64,000 nucleotides of DNA from Labilibacter sediminis (GTDB lineage Bacteria > Bacteroidota > Bacteroidia > Bacteroidales > Marinilabiliaceae). The notes beneath the pieces are model-generated. The model worked only from the letters and a program-made list of their open reading frames with translations, had not been told where the DNA came from and did no database searches. Positions 45,653 through 55,483 of this stretch are shown here, in pieces. Position numbers and translations under genes: made by a program. Each line of letters begins with the position of its first letter. Position 1 is the first letter of the stretch. The stretch lies in assembly GCF_005877885.1 (NCBI RefSeq), contig NZ_VCHY01000024.1:1-64000 (forward strand), written 5' to 3'.

Positions 45653-46864
45653 TTATTTAATATTCTCATATGGATAATTCAGGTAATCTGCCGCATCCGT
45701 TAAATTCCCCAAAAAATCAAAAAATGAACAGTTTTCCCAGGCAGACCCTAAACCCCACAAGTCTTTCATTTGAGATGAAATCCATGCAGGCTCCCAATAC
45801 ATTACTCCTATCGCTCCGGCGTTTATCATATTTTGGGTTAGATCAATCATAAATTCTCTTTGCCCTTCAACAGTATAGGGATACCCCGGGACAGGATCTT
45901 GTGTTCCATAGATATTATTATAGCTGTCGTTATTTAAAGTGGTAAATGGATAGGCAGTTTCCAAGATGACTACATCCTTGTTGATTTTACTTTTCAAATT
46001 TGAAACAACCGTAGATAGTTGATCAAAACCTACTGTGGTATGCCAAATATGATAGTAAGAAAAACCAGCCACATCAAAATCAGTAACTCCTCCTTGATTT
46101 ATCACATTTGTAAACCACCAATCTAAATTCTTTGGATCAGCTATATGTAATGCCACTATTGTTTTCTTACCGCTAATTTTATCAACCTCTCTAACTGCTC
46201 TAATACCTGCATTAAGTACCTTACCCATATTCTGCCAATTCCCATCGCAAACCAAAAGGTTTGGAAAACCTGGTTTTGTTTTGGTATGCATCATTCCACA
46301 ATTGGTCTCATTGCCAATCTGAACCATTTCCGGCAATAGATTTCTGGTATAAAGAGTTGAAAGAACATGATAAGTATAATTATATACCGAATCACATAAA
46401 ACATCAATATCCGTAATATTTTCCCAGGCACTAGGAGGCTCCTGATGCTGTGGGTCGGCCCATATATCGGAATAATGAAAATCTAAATTAACAGCCAGAT
46501 TATTATTCTTTGCTCTCTGAATACTTGTGGCAACATCTTCAAATCCACTATAAATAGTTGTTCCTTCTCCATAAACATCCCGCACCCATTCCGGATTATG
46601 CCACAACCTTAAGCGGACCATATTCACTCCTTTACTTTTTAAGGCTGCGTATGGATCGGCTTCTTCCCCTAACACTTTATAAACCCCTCCATGATCTTGT
46701 ACTTGATTCACATAACTTAGATCAACACCATGTATAAAGTCAATGCTTTCACTTGGATTATTTTCTTGTTCAGCACTACTTATATCACTATTTTTTGTGC
46801 ATGAACTAGCAATACTTGTTAATCCTGTAAAAACAACACCTATAAACAATATTCCTTTCTTCAT
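45653..46864 (-). CDS. GH53 endo-beta-1,4-galactanase lipoprotein (403 aa)
   Basis: ATG 46864 (the second of two close in-frame ATGs) gives a lipoprotein signal ending ASSC. The GH53 barrel starts FIHGVDLSYVNQVQDHGG and has the acid/base Glu in QIGNETNCG (about 184) and the nucleophile Glu in ILETAYPFT (about 302). GH53 cuts beta-1,4-galactan internally. As a lipoprotein it probably acts at the cell surface, making oligosaccharides for SusC. First gene of the minus-strand operon, transcribed from the promoter region at 46928-47003. Confidence 0.93.
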   Translation of the reverse strand: MKKGILFIGVVFTGLTSIASSCTKNSDISSAEQENNPSESIDFIHGVDLSYVNQVQDHGGVYKVLGEEADPYAALKSKGVNMVRLRLWHNPEWVRDVYGEGTTIYSGFEDVATSIQRAKNNNLAVNLDFHYSDIWADPQHQEPPSAWENITDIDVLCDSVYNYTYHVLSTLYTRNLLPEMVQIGNETNCGMMHTKTKPGFPNLLVCDGNWQNMGKVLNAGIRAVREVDKISGKKTIVALHIADPKNLDWWFTNVINQGGVTDFDVAGFSYYHIWHTTVGFDQLSTVVSNLKSKINKDVVILETAYPFTTLNNDSYNNIYGTQDPVPGYPYTVEGQREFMIDLTQNMINAGAIGVMYWEPAWISSQMKDLWGLGSAWENCSFFDFLGNLTDAADYLNYPYENIK

Positions 46865-46927
46865 TTGTTTATTTTTCATTTGTTTATTTTATTTTTAGTT
46901 TCTGAAACTATCCTGAATGAACTATAT

Positions 46928-46935
46928 CAAAGGTA
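46928..46935 (-). promoter_or_regulatory. -7 promoter element of the galactan operon
   Basis: TACCTTTG on the minus strand exactly fits TAnnTTTG and lies about 64 bases before the GH53 start. There is no -33 TTTG, as expected of an activator-dependent promoter. The inverted repeat at 46977-47003 is centred about 55 bases upstream. Confidence 0.55.
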
Positions 46936-46976
46936 TATAGAGTTTACCTCCGGGACATTATTGTATCTTACAGGAA

Positions 46977-47003
46977 TTTGTCAAAATCATACATACTGAC
47001 AAA
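46977..47003. promoter_or_regulatory. Candidate regulator site 1: TTTGTCA-N13-TGACAAA
   Basis: Perfect 7-base inverted repeat (46977-46983 and 46997-47003) with the same half-site as the two palindromes at 47054 and 49770, but wider spacing. It lies 41 bases upstream of the operon's -7 element. Probable binding site for the hybrid regulator. Confidence 0.5.
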
Positions 47004-47053
47004 CCAAACACAAAAACACATCAAAACCCTTATAAATAAAGCCTTACATACTC

Positions 47054-47116
47054 TTGTCATTATTTGACAAAATTTTGACATTATCTTACCCCACCTCTAT
47101 TAGTAATGGATCTTTG
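47054..47116 (+). promoter_or_regulatory. Candidate regulator site 2 with duplicated promoter
   Basis: TTGTCATTATTTGACAA at 47054-47070, followed by tcttacc and, 38 bases after the palindrome, GATCTTTGTTAA. The same block with the same 38-base spacing precedes the regulator gene (49770-49832). The two regions look like copies of one promoter; this one reads toward the dead frame at 47161 and the GH53 gene at 47706. Confidence 0.55.
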
Positions 47117-47160
47117 TTAACCTAAAATTTGATCTGAAAAAATATAAAACCAACGTATAG

Positions 47161-47325
47161 ATGTAGAAATATAAAATTGTAGCATTGTTATTTGGGATTT
47201 TCTCTCTTGATCAAGCACCATTTAAACAATTTACCAGCTCAACATATTTAAATGACTTATTACCTACTACATCAATAGAACCTGATAATGCAAGTATTTT
47301 CGAATCTGCAACTACGAATCAATAA
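47161..47325 (+). pseudogene. Remnant of a small exported-protein gene
   Basis: The frame begins ATG-TAG, then KYKIVALLFGIFSLDQAP, which reads as a signal peptide, and runs to TAA at 47323-47325. The early stop and the loss of any mature domain mark it as dead. Further protein-like sense in the next frame (DKKYAITTHTHSTLSNYS, then VRFRLS and a stop) suggests a frameshift after 47325. It sits 44 bases after the duplicated promoter, so it may once have belonged to the regulon. Confidence 0.4.
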
Positions 47326-47705
47326 TTAAATTTGATAAAAAATATGCTATCACTACCCATACTCACTCTACATTAAGTAACTATAGTACAGTTAGATTTA
47401 GATTATCTTAAACATTAGTCATGATAATATGTACAGAATGAGACAAATGTATGATTAGGACCAATTTCTGTAAGGTGTGATGAAGTCTCTATATTTCATT
47501 CGACATAAATTTGTCCTTTGATTCTATTAATCTTTAGAGACTACGTTACGGCACAAATGTTACATCGCTTGATATTAGCCCTTTATATTTATCGGAAACA
47601 TAAGCCAAAATACAGATTATCGTTAAAGATCAAATTCGTAAATATTATCCTTTATCTACATCAGTTTTATGACTCAATTTAATATTAATCTAAACTTATT
47701 TAATC
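47326..47705. other. Long leader or intergenic stretch before the second GH53
   Basis: After the end of the dead frame (about 47410) nothing coding is seen. The DNA is AT-rich and would form a leader of about 580 bases if transcription starts at the duplicated promoter; a closer, unrecognised promoter is equally possible. Confidence 0.4.
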
Positions 47706-49388
47706 ATGAAAAGTAAATCTACTTATTTAACAATTCTTCTTTTTTTTATAGGATTAATTGTAATGCATTCACAAACCTTTTATAAAGGAGCTGATGCATC
47801 TTATGTAAATGAAATTGAATCTTGTGCAGGTCAGGTATATAAAGAAAATGGACAGCTAAAGGACTTTTATAGTATTTTAGCTGATAATAATGCAAATATT
47901 GTAAGGTTTCGACTATGGCATACCCCGGAAAATGAATGGAGTGGGTATTTAGATGTCAAGAATGCAATATCCAGGGCAAAAGCAAAGGGTTTATCAGTTC
48001 TTTTGGATTTCCATTATTCCGACACATGGGCAGACCCAGAAAATCAATGTACCCCTGCAGCATGGACTCACCTAAGTAATGACTATCCTGCATTAGCAAC
48101 CGAATTATACAACTATACTCACTCGGTTTTAAGTGACCTTAAACAATCCGGGTTGTCTCCTGAATTCGTTCAAGTTGGTAATGAAACCAATGGGGGTATG
48201 TGTTACAACAATTGCACTGTTGAATGGCCAAATACATGGGAAAAACAAACTTTATTATATAATGCAGGAATTTCGGCCTGTAGAGATGTAGACCCTGATA
48301 TTAAAATTATTTTACACCAGGCCGATCCTCAACATACAGAATGGTGGGTAAGCGAGTTATTTGCGTATGATGTAATTGACTTTGACATTGTAGGTGTTTC
48401 GTTTTATCCTTGTTATCACGGTGATGATATTGAAACTTTTCAAAATACAATAACAAACATAAAAAGCGACTATAATAAAGATGTAATGGTTGTGGAAACT
48501 TCTGCACCCTGGACAGATGGGTGGAACGATGACCAAAACAATGTGTCAAACTGTGTACCTCAAAGATATCGGTCTATGGGAAGAAAACCAACTCCTGAGA
48601 TTTGTTCTCAATGGTGTATTGATTTAGCTAATGCAATATATGAAAGTGGAGGTTTAGGGCTTATTTATTGGGGTGGAGAATGGATTGCTTCAGGTATTGA
48701 AGGGTGTCCATCATACGGAACTTCAGGAGGATCTACATGGGAAAATCAGGCTTTGTTTGATTTTGAAAATAACCTTTTACCAACAGGTGGTATTAACTTT
48801 ATGCAATTGCATTATGGGCCAACCAACACTGATGGGCCAGATAATTTTAGTTTAATTTCTCCAGCAGGTTCTGTAGCTACATATAGCATTACGTATGACT
48901 GGAATGATGCAGGTAATGCTGACTATTACACTTTACTTGTAGCTGAAGACCCAAATTTCTCAAGTCTAATAGTGAATCAATCCAATATAACTCAAAGTAA
49001 TTACACTATTGATAATGTTTCTCCAAACACCACGTATTACTGGAAAGTTATCGCTTCAAATTCTTTAGGTGATACAGAAAGTGATATCTTATCTTTTACA
49101 ACTAGAAAAAGACTAAAAAGCGGTCAATTGGAATTAGTTGAAATAGAAGAACCTATCTGTAATATTTATCCTAATCCTATAAAAGATGGAATTTGTAAGG
49201 TTCAGTTTGAAAGTGAAATTGTTGGTAGTGTAAGAATTTCAAATAGCGCTGGCCTTATGTTAATTCATAAAGAGATTAACAACCAAGATTTTGTGAGTAT
49301 TGATTGTTCGGACTTACAAAAAGGGCTCTATTTGATTCAAATAATATCTTCTAATATAAATATTACAGAAACAGTAGTTATAGATTAG
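47706..49388 (+). CDS. Secreted GH53 endo-beta-1,4-galactanase with FN3 and T9SS domains (560 aa)
   Basis: The signal peptide is 1-23 (ends MHSQ). The GH53 domain spans about 24-365: start FYKGADASYVNEIE, acid/base Glu in QVGNETNGG (about 160), nucleophile Glu in VVETSAPWT (about 264). A fibronectin type III domain follows (about 380-465, ends TYYWKVIASNSLGDTESD), then a T9SS sorting domain (about 485-560, IYPNPIKDGICKVQF...GLYLIQI). Unlike the lipoprotein GH53, this one should be exported by type IX secretion to the surface or medium. It is divergent from the main operon. Confidence 0.92.
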   Translation: MKSKSTYLTILLFFIGLIVMHSQTFYKGADASYVNEIESCAGQVYKENGQLKDFYSILADNNANIVRFRLWHTPENEWSGYLDVKNAISRAKAKGLSVLLDFHYSDTWADPENQCTPAAWTHLSNDYPALATELYNYTHSVLSDLKQSGLSPEFVQVGNETNGGMCYNNCTVEWPNTWEKQTLLYNAGISACRDVDPDIKIILHQADPQHTEWWVSELFAYDVIDFDIVGVSFYPCYHGDDIETFQNTITNIKSDYNKDVMVVETSAPWTDGWNDDQNNVSNCVPQRYRSMGRKPTPEICSQWCIDLANAIYESGGLGLIYWGGEWIASGIEGCPSYGTSGGSTWENQALFDFENNLLPTGGINFMQLHYGPTNTDGPDNFSLISPAGSVATYSITYDWNDAGNADYYTLLVAEDPNFSSLIVNQSNITQSNYTIDNVSPNTTYYWKVIASNSLGDTESDILSFTTRKRLKSGQLELVEIEEPICNIYPNPIKDGICKVQFESEIVGSVRISNSAGLMLIHKEINNQDFVSIDCSDLQKGLYLIQIISSNINITETVVID

Positions 49389-49472
49389 AACAGTGTAGAT
49401 AAACGGTTAATATTTACGAATAAATTACACAATAATATTGACACTTCGGAATACAATGTGATTGTTCAACAC

Positions 49473-49503
49473 ATTAGGGTTCAGCAAAATACTGAACCCT
49501 AAT
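49473..49503. terminator. Hairpin terminator after the second GH53
   Basis: Perfect 12-base stem (attagggttcag with its complement) with a 7-base loop. The T-tract is short, so strength is uncertain. Confidence 0.6.
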
Positions 49504-49769
49504 TTGCTATATAGGCAACTCATTTTATCCTCCACCTCATTTTTTAACATATGAGAATCTCAGCTTACAAATAATGGCAAAATTCTTATGAGCAACCTTT
49601 GCTACCTGTTTGATTAAACACTATAAACAGCTTTTACATGTAGCTCAAACTCCTAACTACCTTAATACCATTCCTACATGCCTTCATATTTCTTTGTACT
49701 CTGACAAAGCTGGTACTCATTGTGAGCATATATTTGCAAAATAATCCCCTATAAAGAGCATTTGGTCAT
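49504..49769. other. Intergenic stretch, nothing recognised
   Basis: AT-rich DNA between the terminator and the regulator promoter. No gene seen. Confidence 0.4.
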
Positions 49770-49832
49770 TTGTCATTATTTGACAAAGATTTGTTATTTT
49801 CTTACCATCCTTCTCTAAATAATGAATATTTG
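49770..49832 (+). promoter_or_regulatory. Candidate autoregulatory site and promoter of the hybrid regulator
   Basis: TTGTCATTATTTGACAA (49770-49786), then tcttacc and, 38 bases on, AATATTTGTTAA (a weak TAnnTTTG match at 49825-49832), 31 bases before the start codon. The same arrangement occurs at 47054-47116. This suggests that the regulator controls its own gene. Confidence 0.55.
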
Positions 49833-49863
49833 TTAATTTTAAATGGTGAGCTAAAAAGATAAA

Positions 49864-52800
49864 ATGAAATCAATCTATACATATAGCCATCTAACAAATG
49901 TGACATTATTAATTGTCCTATTGTTTTCGACTTCCTCTTTTACACAAACAACAAACAAATATTTTTCAAGTTTAAGATATGAAAATGGTTTACCTTCTAA
50001 TTTAACGACATCAATAATTCAGGATAATGCAGGTTTTATCTGGATAGGAACAGACGAAGGATTATGCAGATACGACGGCCACAGCATGTTATATTTCACC
50101 AAAGACAATTCTTCCAGTTCGTTGCCATCGGAACGTATTAGTGCTCTTTTACTGGATGGTGAAAAAATTTGGGTTGGAACCTGGGACAAGCTTTGTACTA
50201 TTGATACCAAAACATTTCAAGTTGAACATATTAATACCGGAGAACTAAACGCTTTTAGAGCACTTTACAAAGACAAAAAAGGTAATATCTGGATTGGTAC
50301 CAACAATGGATTAATGCATTTTGATAAGATAAAAAACCAATACCGTTTTTATCATACAGGTAACTGTAAAATAAGTCATAACACGATTCGATCCTTTTGT
50401 GAAGATCATAGCGGAAACCTGTGGATAGGTACATTAGATGGAATAAATCGTTTTAGTAATGGATACTTTACCAGTTTTGATTTAAAAGGAGATTACAAAT
50501 CTGAAATAAAAAACAATTTAATATTAAGCATTAAAAACCATGCAAATTCTGACTCTCTATTATGGGTAGGAACAGAAACCGGATTATGCCTTTTAAATAT
50601 TTATACAGGACAATACAAGAATTATAATGCCAATAATACAAATATCAGCAATGAAGTTATCAAAAGCATCTATGTATCAGAGAATAATTTATGGCTTGGT
50701 ACTGATTACGGACTAAACATATTGAACATCGATACGAAGCAAATAAACACATTCTACCATAATCCAAATATTAATCATTCTATATGTAACAATGTTATCT
50801 GGGAAATCTTTAGTGATAATAATCATTTACTTTGGTTTATTACGTCTAACGGTTTAAGTATTCTTGATTACAAAACAAGTCCTTTTTCCTTACATGAGGT
50901 TTTATATGATATGACCGGGCAAAAAGCAGGTAACCTAATTCGTGATATTTTAGTACTGGAAGATGGCTCGAAATGGTTAGCAACCATACACGGAGTAGTA
51001 AATGAATTTCCTGATGGAACCCAAAGAACCTTTACTTCGAATAGCCCTCCTAACGAACGCTTATTAATTGATAATGTTTATGCTTTAGAAATAGATAAAC
51101 TGGGTCGCATATGGATTGGTACAGCTGGAGGAATCAATATATGGGATCCACAGATAAGAAAAATGTATTCAATTACTGCTGACACAAACAATGGACTTAA
51201 ATCGAATTACATCAGTAGCTTTACTATTTCTCCTACTGGTGATATCTGGCTTAGCGCCTGGGAAGGAGGACTCTTTCAAATAAAGGGAGACCTTAATAAA
51301 TTAGAGCATATACGATTTATTCAAATTACTGATGATGGGGCGGCTTTATCAACCTTTGTAAACAATCAATTATATTATACCAGTAAAAACAATCTATGGA
51401 GTTTTGACCCTGTTACTTCTAATATCAAAATAGTTGCTACAACACCTATTGATAAGTCTATTCATCATATTCAAGCTTTAAAAAATGATAAAGAAAATCG
51501 TGTTTGGATGGCACGAAGAGATGGCTTATGGCATTATGATTGTAACTCTGATAACTTAATCCATCATCCCTTTACTATCCCTGTCTCGCACATAAAGGGT
51601 ATGGAATTAGATTCGCTCGGCTATATTTGGATTTCAACCCACAACTCTGTTCATAAGTTTGATACTATAGGACAACATCAACTTACTATACCGCTCAATA
51701 CAAACACTCCAATTAAGAACTTTTTATCAAACAGCAGCATGTTTAGTCCAAATGGAAGGTTATTTTTGGGAGGTACTAATGGCTATGTGGAGATAGATCC
51801 AAACTTTACCTATTCTACTAATGAGAAGCCTTCCATTGTAATATCAGGTATTGATATAAATAATCAGGCTCTAAAAACAGGAAACAATCAAGACATCTTG
51901 TTGAATGATATACCTTATACCAGCAACCTACATTTAAGCCATGACAATAACTCTCTTACATTTAGATTTTCGAACCTAGAATATTGGTTACCCCAAAAAA
52001 GTATATTTAAGTACCGATTGCTTGGATTTGATCAACAATGGCAATACACAGATGGACAACAAAACTTTGCTATTTACTCTAACTTAAAACCGGGTAAATA
52101 TAAGTTTGAAGTAATAGGAACCAATTATATGGGGCTTTCAAGTCAAAAAAGAGCAGGCATTACAATTGATATTGCCCCTCCCATTTGGCTAAGTAAAATC
52201 TTTTTTCTTCTCTATTTTATCCTAACAGTAGGCATTCTATATCTAATATTTTACATATTTAATTACCGAAACCGATTAAATAATCAACTTCAAATAACAC
52301 AACTGGAGAAGGATCATTCTGAACAACTATTTAATGCCAAACAGCAATTTTTCACGAATGTTTCTCATGAGTTCAGAACTCCGTTAAGTTTAATAGTTCC
52401 TCCAATAAAACAAGTCCTTAAAACAGGAAAAATAGATGATAATAGTAGGCGTATGTTAACATTGGCGAATAAAAATTCACATAGATTACTTTCTCTAATT
52501 AATCAAATTCTTGACTTCCGTAAACTGGAGAATACTGATTTATCTATACAAAAATCACATACAAATATAAACGCTTTGTGTCATACAGTTTTTGACTCTT
52601 TTTCCGACATGGCAAACCGAAATGAAATTAACTATGAATTCGTGGAAAGCAGAAAGCATTATACATTAAACATCGATACACAAAAAATTGAAACTATCCT
52701 TTTCAACCTTTTGTCAAATGCTTTTAAATACACTCCAATAAACGGAAGCATTTCGTTAACAATCAAAGAATTACACCATCACTTACAAATTAAAATTAAA

Positions 52801-53874
52801 GATACAGGAGAGGGAATTTCAAAAGAAGAAAGTAGCCAAATATTCAAACGTTTTTATCAAGGCTCACAAAACAAAACCAATATAACAGGCTCTGGAATTG
52901 GTTTACCACTTTCTCTTGAATACGCTCGCTTGCACAATGGTACAATTAAGGTCGACAGTCAGCTTGAAAAAGGAAGCTGTTTTACACTCCTTTTACCCAT
53001 AAATGATGACAACCATAAACTTTCTGACAATAAAGAGTTCACTGGCACTCAAACTCAAAGCAAACAGAGAAAAGAATCCGTTACAAAAGAATCCTTCAAT
53101 TATTCAGACAGAAAATGCATCTTAATTGTAGATGACAATCCTGACATACTTGAATTTATTGAGCTTAACCTTTCTGATCAATATAACATTATCAAGGCAA
53201 TTAATGGTGTGGACGGGCTACAAGAAGCTAAACAGCATATACCACAATTAATTATTTCTGATGTGATGATGCCTGAGATGGACGGATTTTCAATGTGCGA
53301 AAAACTCAAAGTAAATGAGAAAACAATGCATATTCCAGTCATATTACTCACCGCTAAAAATCTTGATAATCAAAAAATTAAAGGTATGAAAAGTGGTGCT
53401 GACATGTATATAACAAAACCATTTGAAATAGAATACTTACAAACCTGTATTGAGAACCTATTTAGAAGAGAACAATATTTGTTACAATACACAAAAAATT
53501 TATTAACTATCTCTCCTAAGGAGGATATACACTCTGAAAACAATCAGGATACAACATTCCTAAAAAAAGTAATGAATAGTATTGAGCTAAATATTAATAA
53601 TTCCGCATTCTCAGTTGAAGTATTAAGTGACGAACTTGGGTTAAGCACAACCCACTTATATCGTAAACTAAAAAAGCTCACCGGGTTATCAACACAAGAA
53701 ATTATTAAGAACTACAGACTTCAAAAAGCAGCTATGATGTTACAAAATGTTGAAGGCAATATTACTGAGATTATGTATGCTGTAGGATTCACAAGTTTAT
53801 CTAATTTTTCAAAAAGTTTTAAGTCTCAGTTTGGAGTTTCGCCATCAGAATATATTAAGACCCTAAAAAAATAG
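49864..53874 (+). CDS. Hybrid two-component system regulator of the galactan locus (1336 aa)
   Basis: A signal peptide is followed by a two-propeller periplasmic sensor with repeated IWIGTDEGL-type blades (about 30-650), a Y_Y_Y domain (about 690-765), a membrane helix (about 772-800), and a histidine kinase with the phospho-His in NVSHEFRTPLSL (about 834) and an HATPase domain. A receiver domain has its phospho-Asp in LIISDVMMPEMDG (about 1133), and an AraC-type DNA-binding domain closes the protein (about 1235-1336). Such proteins bind a specific oligosaccharide in the periplasm and activate the adjacent locus. Position points to a galacto-oligosaccharide signal. All domains are present with key residues. 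Confidence 0.95.
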   Translation: MKSIYTYSHLTNVTLLIVLLFSTSSFTQTTNKYFSSLRYENGLPSNLTTSIIQDNAGFIWIGTDEGLCRYDGHSMLYFTKDNSSSSLPSERISALLLDGEKIWVGTWDKLCTIDTKTFQVEHINTGELNAFRALYKDKKGNIWIGTNNGLMHFDKIKNQYRFYHTGNCKISHNTIRSFCEDHSGNLWIGTLDGINRFSNGYFTSFDLKGDYKSEIKNNLILSIKNHANSDSLLWVGTETGLCLLNIYTGQYKNYNANNTNISNEVIKSIYVSENNLWLGTDYGLNILNIDTKQINTFYHNPNINHSICNNVIWEIFSDNNHLLWFITSNGLSILDYKTSPFSLHEVLYDMTGQKAGNLIRDILVLEDGSKWLATIHGVVNEFPDGTQRTFTSNSPPNERLLIDNVYALEIDKLGRIWIGTAGGINIWDPQIRKMYSITADTNNGLKSNYISSFTISPTGDIWLSAWEGGLFQIKGDLNKLEHIRFIQITDDGAALSTFVNNQLYYTSKNNLWSFDPVTSNIKIVATTPIDKSIHHIQALKNDKENRVWMARRDGLWHYDCNSDNLIHHPFTIPVSHIKGMELDSLGYIWISTHNSVHKFDTIGQHQLTIPLNTNTPIKNFLSNSSMFSPNGRLFLGGTNGYVEIDPNFTYSTNEKPSIVISGIDINNQALKTGNNQDILLNDIPYTSNLHLSHDNNSLTFRFSNLEYWLPQKSIFKYRLLGFDQQWQYTDGQQNFAIYSNLKPGKYKFEVIGTNYMGLSSQKRAGITIDIAPPIWLSKIFFLLYFILTVGILYLIFYIFNYRNRLNNQLQITQLEKDHSEQLFNAKQQFFTNVSHEFRTPLSLIVPPIKQVLKTGKIDDNSRRMLTLANKNSHRLLSLINQILDFRKLENTDLSIQKSHTNINALCHTVFDSFSDMANRNEINYEFVESRKHYTLNIDTQKIETILFNLLSNAFKYTPINGSISLTIKELHHHLQIKIKDTGEGISKEESSQIFKRFYQGSQNKTNITGSGIGLPLSLEYARLHNGTIKVDSQLEKGSCFTLLLPINDDNHKLSDNKEFTGTQTQSKQRKESVTKESFNYSDRKCILIVDDNPDILEFIELNLSDQYNIIKAINGVDGLQEAKQHIPQLIISDVMMPEMDGFSMCEKLKVNEKTMHIPVILLTAKNLDNQKIKGMKSGADMYITKPFEIEYLQTCIENLFRREQYLLQYTKNLLTISPKEDIHSENNQDTTFLKKVMNSIELNINNSAFSVEVLSDELGLSTTHLYRKLKKLTGLSTQEIIKNYRLQKAAMMLQNVEGNITEIMYAVGFTSLSNFSKSFKSQFGVSPSEYIKTLKK

Positions 53875-53932
53875 TTATTACTCACCGTAAGCATTAAATA
53901 ATTCTGCTATTTATTCTAATAAAAAAACGAAT

Positions 53933-54113
53933 ACGAAAAATTACAGCAAGATGACAAAGCGGGATTTCTAGGTGGCACTTTGTGAGTTTATTCAAAAGCA
54001 TAGCTCTGGAAAATGTAATTGAAACTATTATAAATGCCATCATTGGAACTGTGGTTAGTTTTTTAATATCGATGCTGCTAAGATTTTTGGTTGGTTTGAT
54101 GAAAGGCAAGTAG
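53933..54113 (+). pseudogene. Degenerate copy 2 of the 60-aa small membrane protein
   Basis: Aligned base by base with the intact gene at 34453-34635, this copy has lost the start codon (ACG with a deleted base) and has a one-base deletion near 53975. The 3' half (KTIIYAIIG-like through VGLMKGK, TAG at 54111) is intact in frame. DNA identity is high, including about 40 bases past the stop, so the duplication is fairly recent or the block is under selection at DNA or RNA level. Confidence 0.8.
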
Positions 54114-54143
54114 ATTGGTTACCTACTTGATTGGTTTGTGGTT

Positions 54144-54178
54144 AAAGGTTCTCGCAGCTATGTGAGGGCCTTTTTTTT
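54144..54178 (+). terminator. Rho-independent terminator after degenerate copy 2
   Basis: A 13-base stem with mismatches (54144-54156 with 54161-54174) followed by eight T. Counterpart of the terminators at 15021 and 34666. Confidence 0.7.
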
Positions 54179-54217
54179 CGGTTCAATGGCATTAGTACAA
54201 TAGTCAATTGGTATTTG

Positions 54218-55483
54218 TCAATGGCTTTCAAAAGCAAGGGACATAAGTTCTTGTTCGTTTCTTGACAGGTTATATTTAGTGGCTACATGTCTCCAATTTG
54301 AAACCGTATTTTTTACTTGATTAATAATATCAATGGCTTTATTGTTATCAATACGAAAGAATTCGGCCACCTCAATGGCAAGTTGCAGGTTTAGAGAATT
54401 ATCATCATCAGTAATATTTAAAGAAAGGCCTGTTCCAAAGGCTACAGGGTTAATATCGTAAGCCGGAGACAATTCCCATCCTTGTTCACCTAGAAGGAAA
54501 CCGTGGTTTCGAAGGTGGTCGTCGGTATTTTTTACACATATGCCAAATACAATCCTTCTCCATAACTGTTCCAGATCATTTTGTATAGTTCCTTTATTTC
54601 CATGTTGAATAATAAATTCAACGATATCCAGATAGCTTGCTCCACTTTGGAAGTTGTCTCCGTCCTGCATTCCCAGTAGTGTCATGGCTGATGCAAAATG
54701 AATACGTTTTCCTTGATTAATTCTATCAAAACGTTTGGTTAAGAATGTATGGTTTTTACTGGAAAACTTTTTTATCATGGAAGGTGCCATTTGAATTCCG
54801 GATTGAAGAGCCAATTCATGAACCACCATTTCCCATCCTCCTATGTCGGTATCATCGTTTAAGCTAGGAAATTTGGCAATCCAAAGATTTCCTTTTTCAT
54901 CAAGAACGCTGGCTTTGGGTCTTGCACCTCCCAGTGATGAACCAGGAGCAGTTAATAAGTTAAGCCAATTCAAATATTCAGGGTCATCCATGGCATCATC
55001 TGCTTCTATTTTTAAACTGGCATATTCTAATTCTCTCAAAGATGTCCATGGAGGAGCAGCCATTTGTTTATTATCGTTGAGGAAAGGTCCAGTCAAATCC
55101 TCCTTAAACCTTAAGGCACCCATTCTATGTTCGTCATATACGCCTAAAAGATAATCTGAAGCAAATAAAGTTTTTTGCGGTCTATCTTCAGAACGAGCCA
55201 TAATGGCTTCTCTTCTTCTCATCAATACTCTACCCCATCTATCGGGAGAAGAATCCAGAAACAGGCCATAATTTTCTTTGTTATCAGTAAGGAATTGCGG
55301 TCCGGAATACCATTGAAGGTCTGGGTCTAACAATAATCGGTTAGATGACTTTAACCAATCTTTATCATATTCAAAGGAAAAGACTTCATGCCCCCTGATT
55401 TGTTCTACATTTAAGACTCCCATTAAGGTAGTATCGGTCAGATTATGCCAATCCGCAAATACATATATTCTTTTTGTTGCCAT
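54218..55483 (-). CDS. hipA: HipA-like kinase toxin (421 aa)
   Basis: HipA layout: an N-terminal domain with a GVLNVEQIRGHEVFSFEYD start and the GLFLDSSPDRWGR motif (about 92-104), the P-loop-like SSLGGARPKASV (about 182-193), KFPS for ATP binding, and kinase residues in NTDDHLRNHGFLL (about 312-324) and AYDINP (about 338). HipA phosphorylates a target such as glutamyl-tRNA synthetase to stop growth. Its start shares one base with the stop of the upstream HTH gene, as in hipBA operons. Serine/threonine kinases of this class also act in other roles, so the toxin role is inference. Confidence 0.88.
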   Translation of the reverse strand: MATKRIYVFADWHNLTDTTLMGVLNVEQIRGHEVFSFEYDKDWLKSSNRLLLDPDLQWYSGPQFLTDNKENYGLFLDSSPDRWGRVLMRRREAIMARSEDRPQKTLFASDYLLGVYDEHRMGALRFKEDLTGPFLNDNKQMAAPPWTSLRELEYASLKIEADDAMDDPEYLNWLNLLTAPGSSLGGARPKASVLDEKGNLWIAKFPSLNDDTDIGGWEMVVHELALQSGIQMAPSMIKKFSSKNHTFLTKRFDRINQGKRIHFASAMTLLGMQDGDNFQSGASYLDIVEFIIQHGNKGTIQNDLEQLWRRIVFGICVKNTDDHLRNHGFLLGEQGWELSPAYDINPVAFGTGLSLNITDDDNSLNLQLAIEVAEFFRIDNNKAIDIINQVKNTVSNWRHVATKYNLSRNEQELMSLAFESH

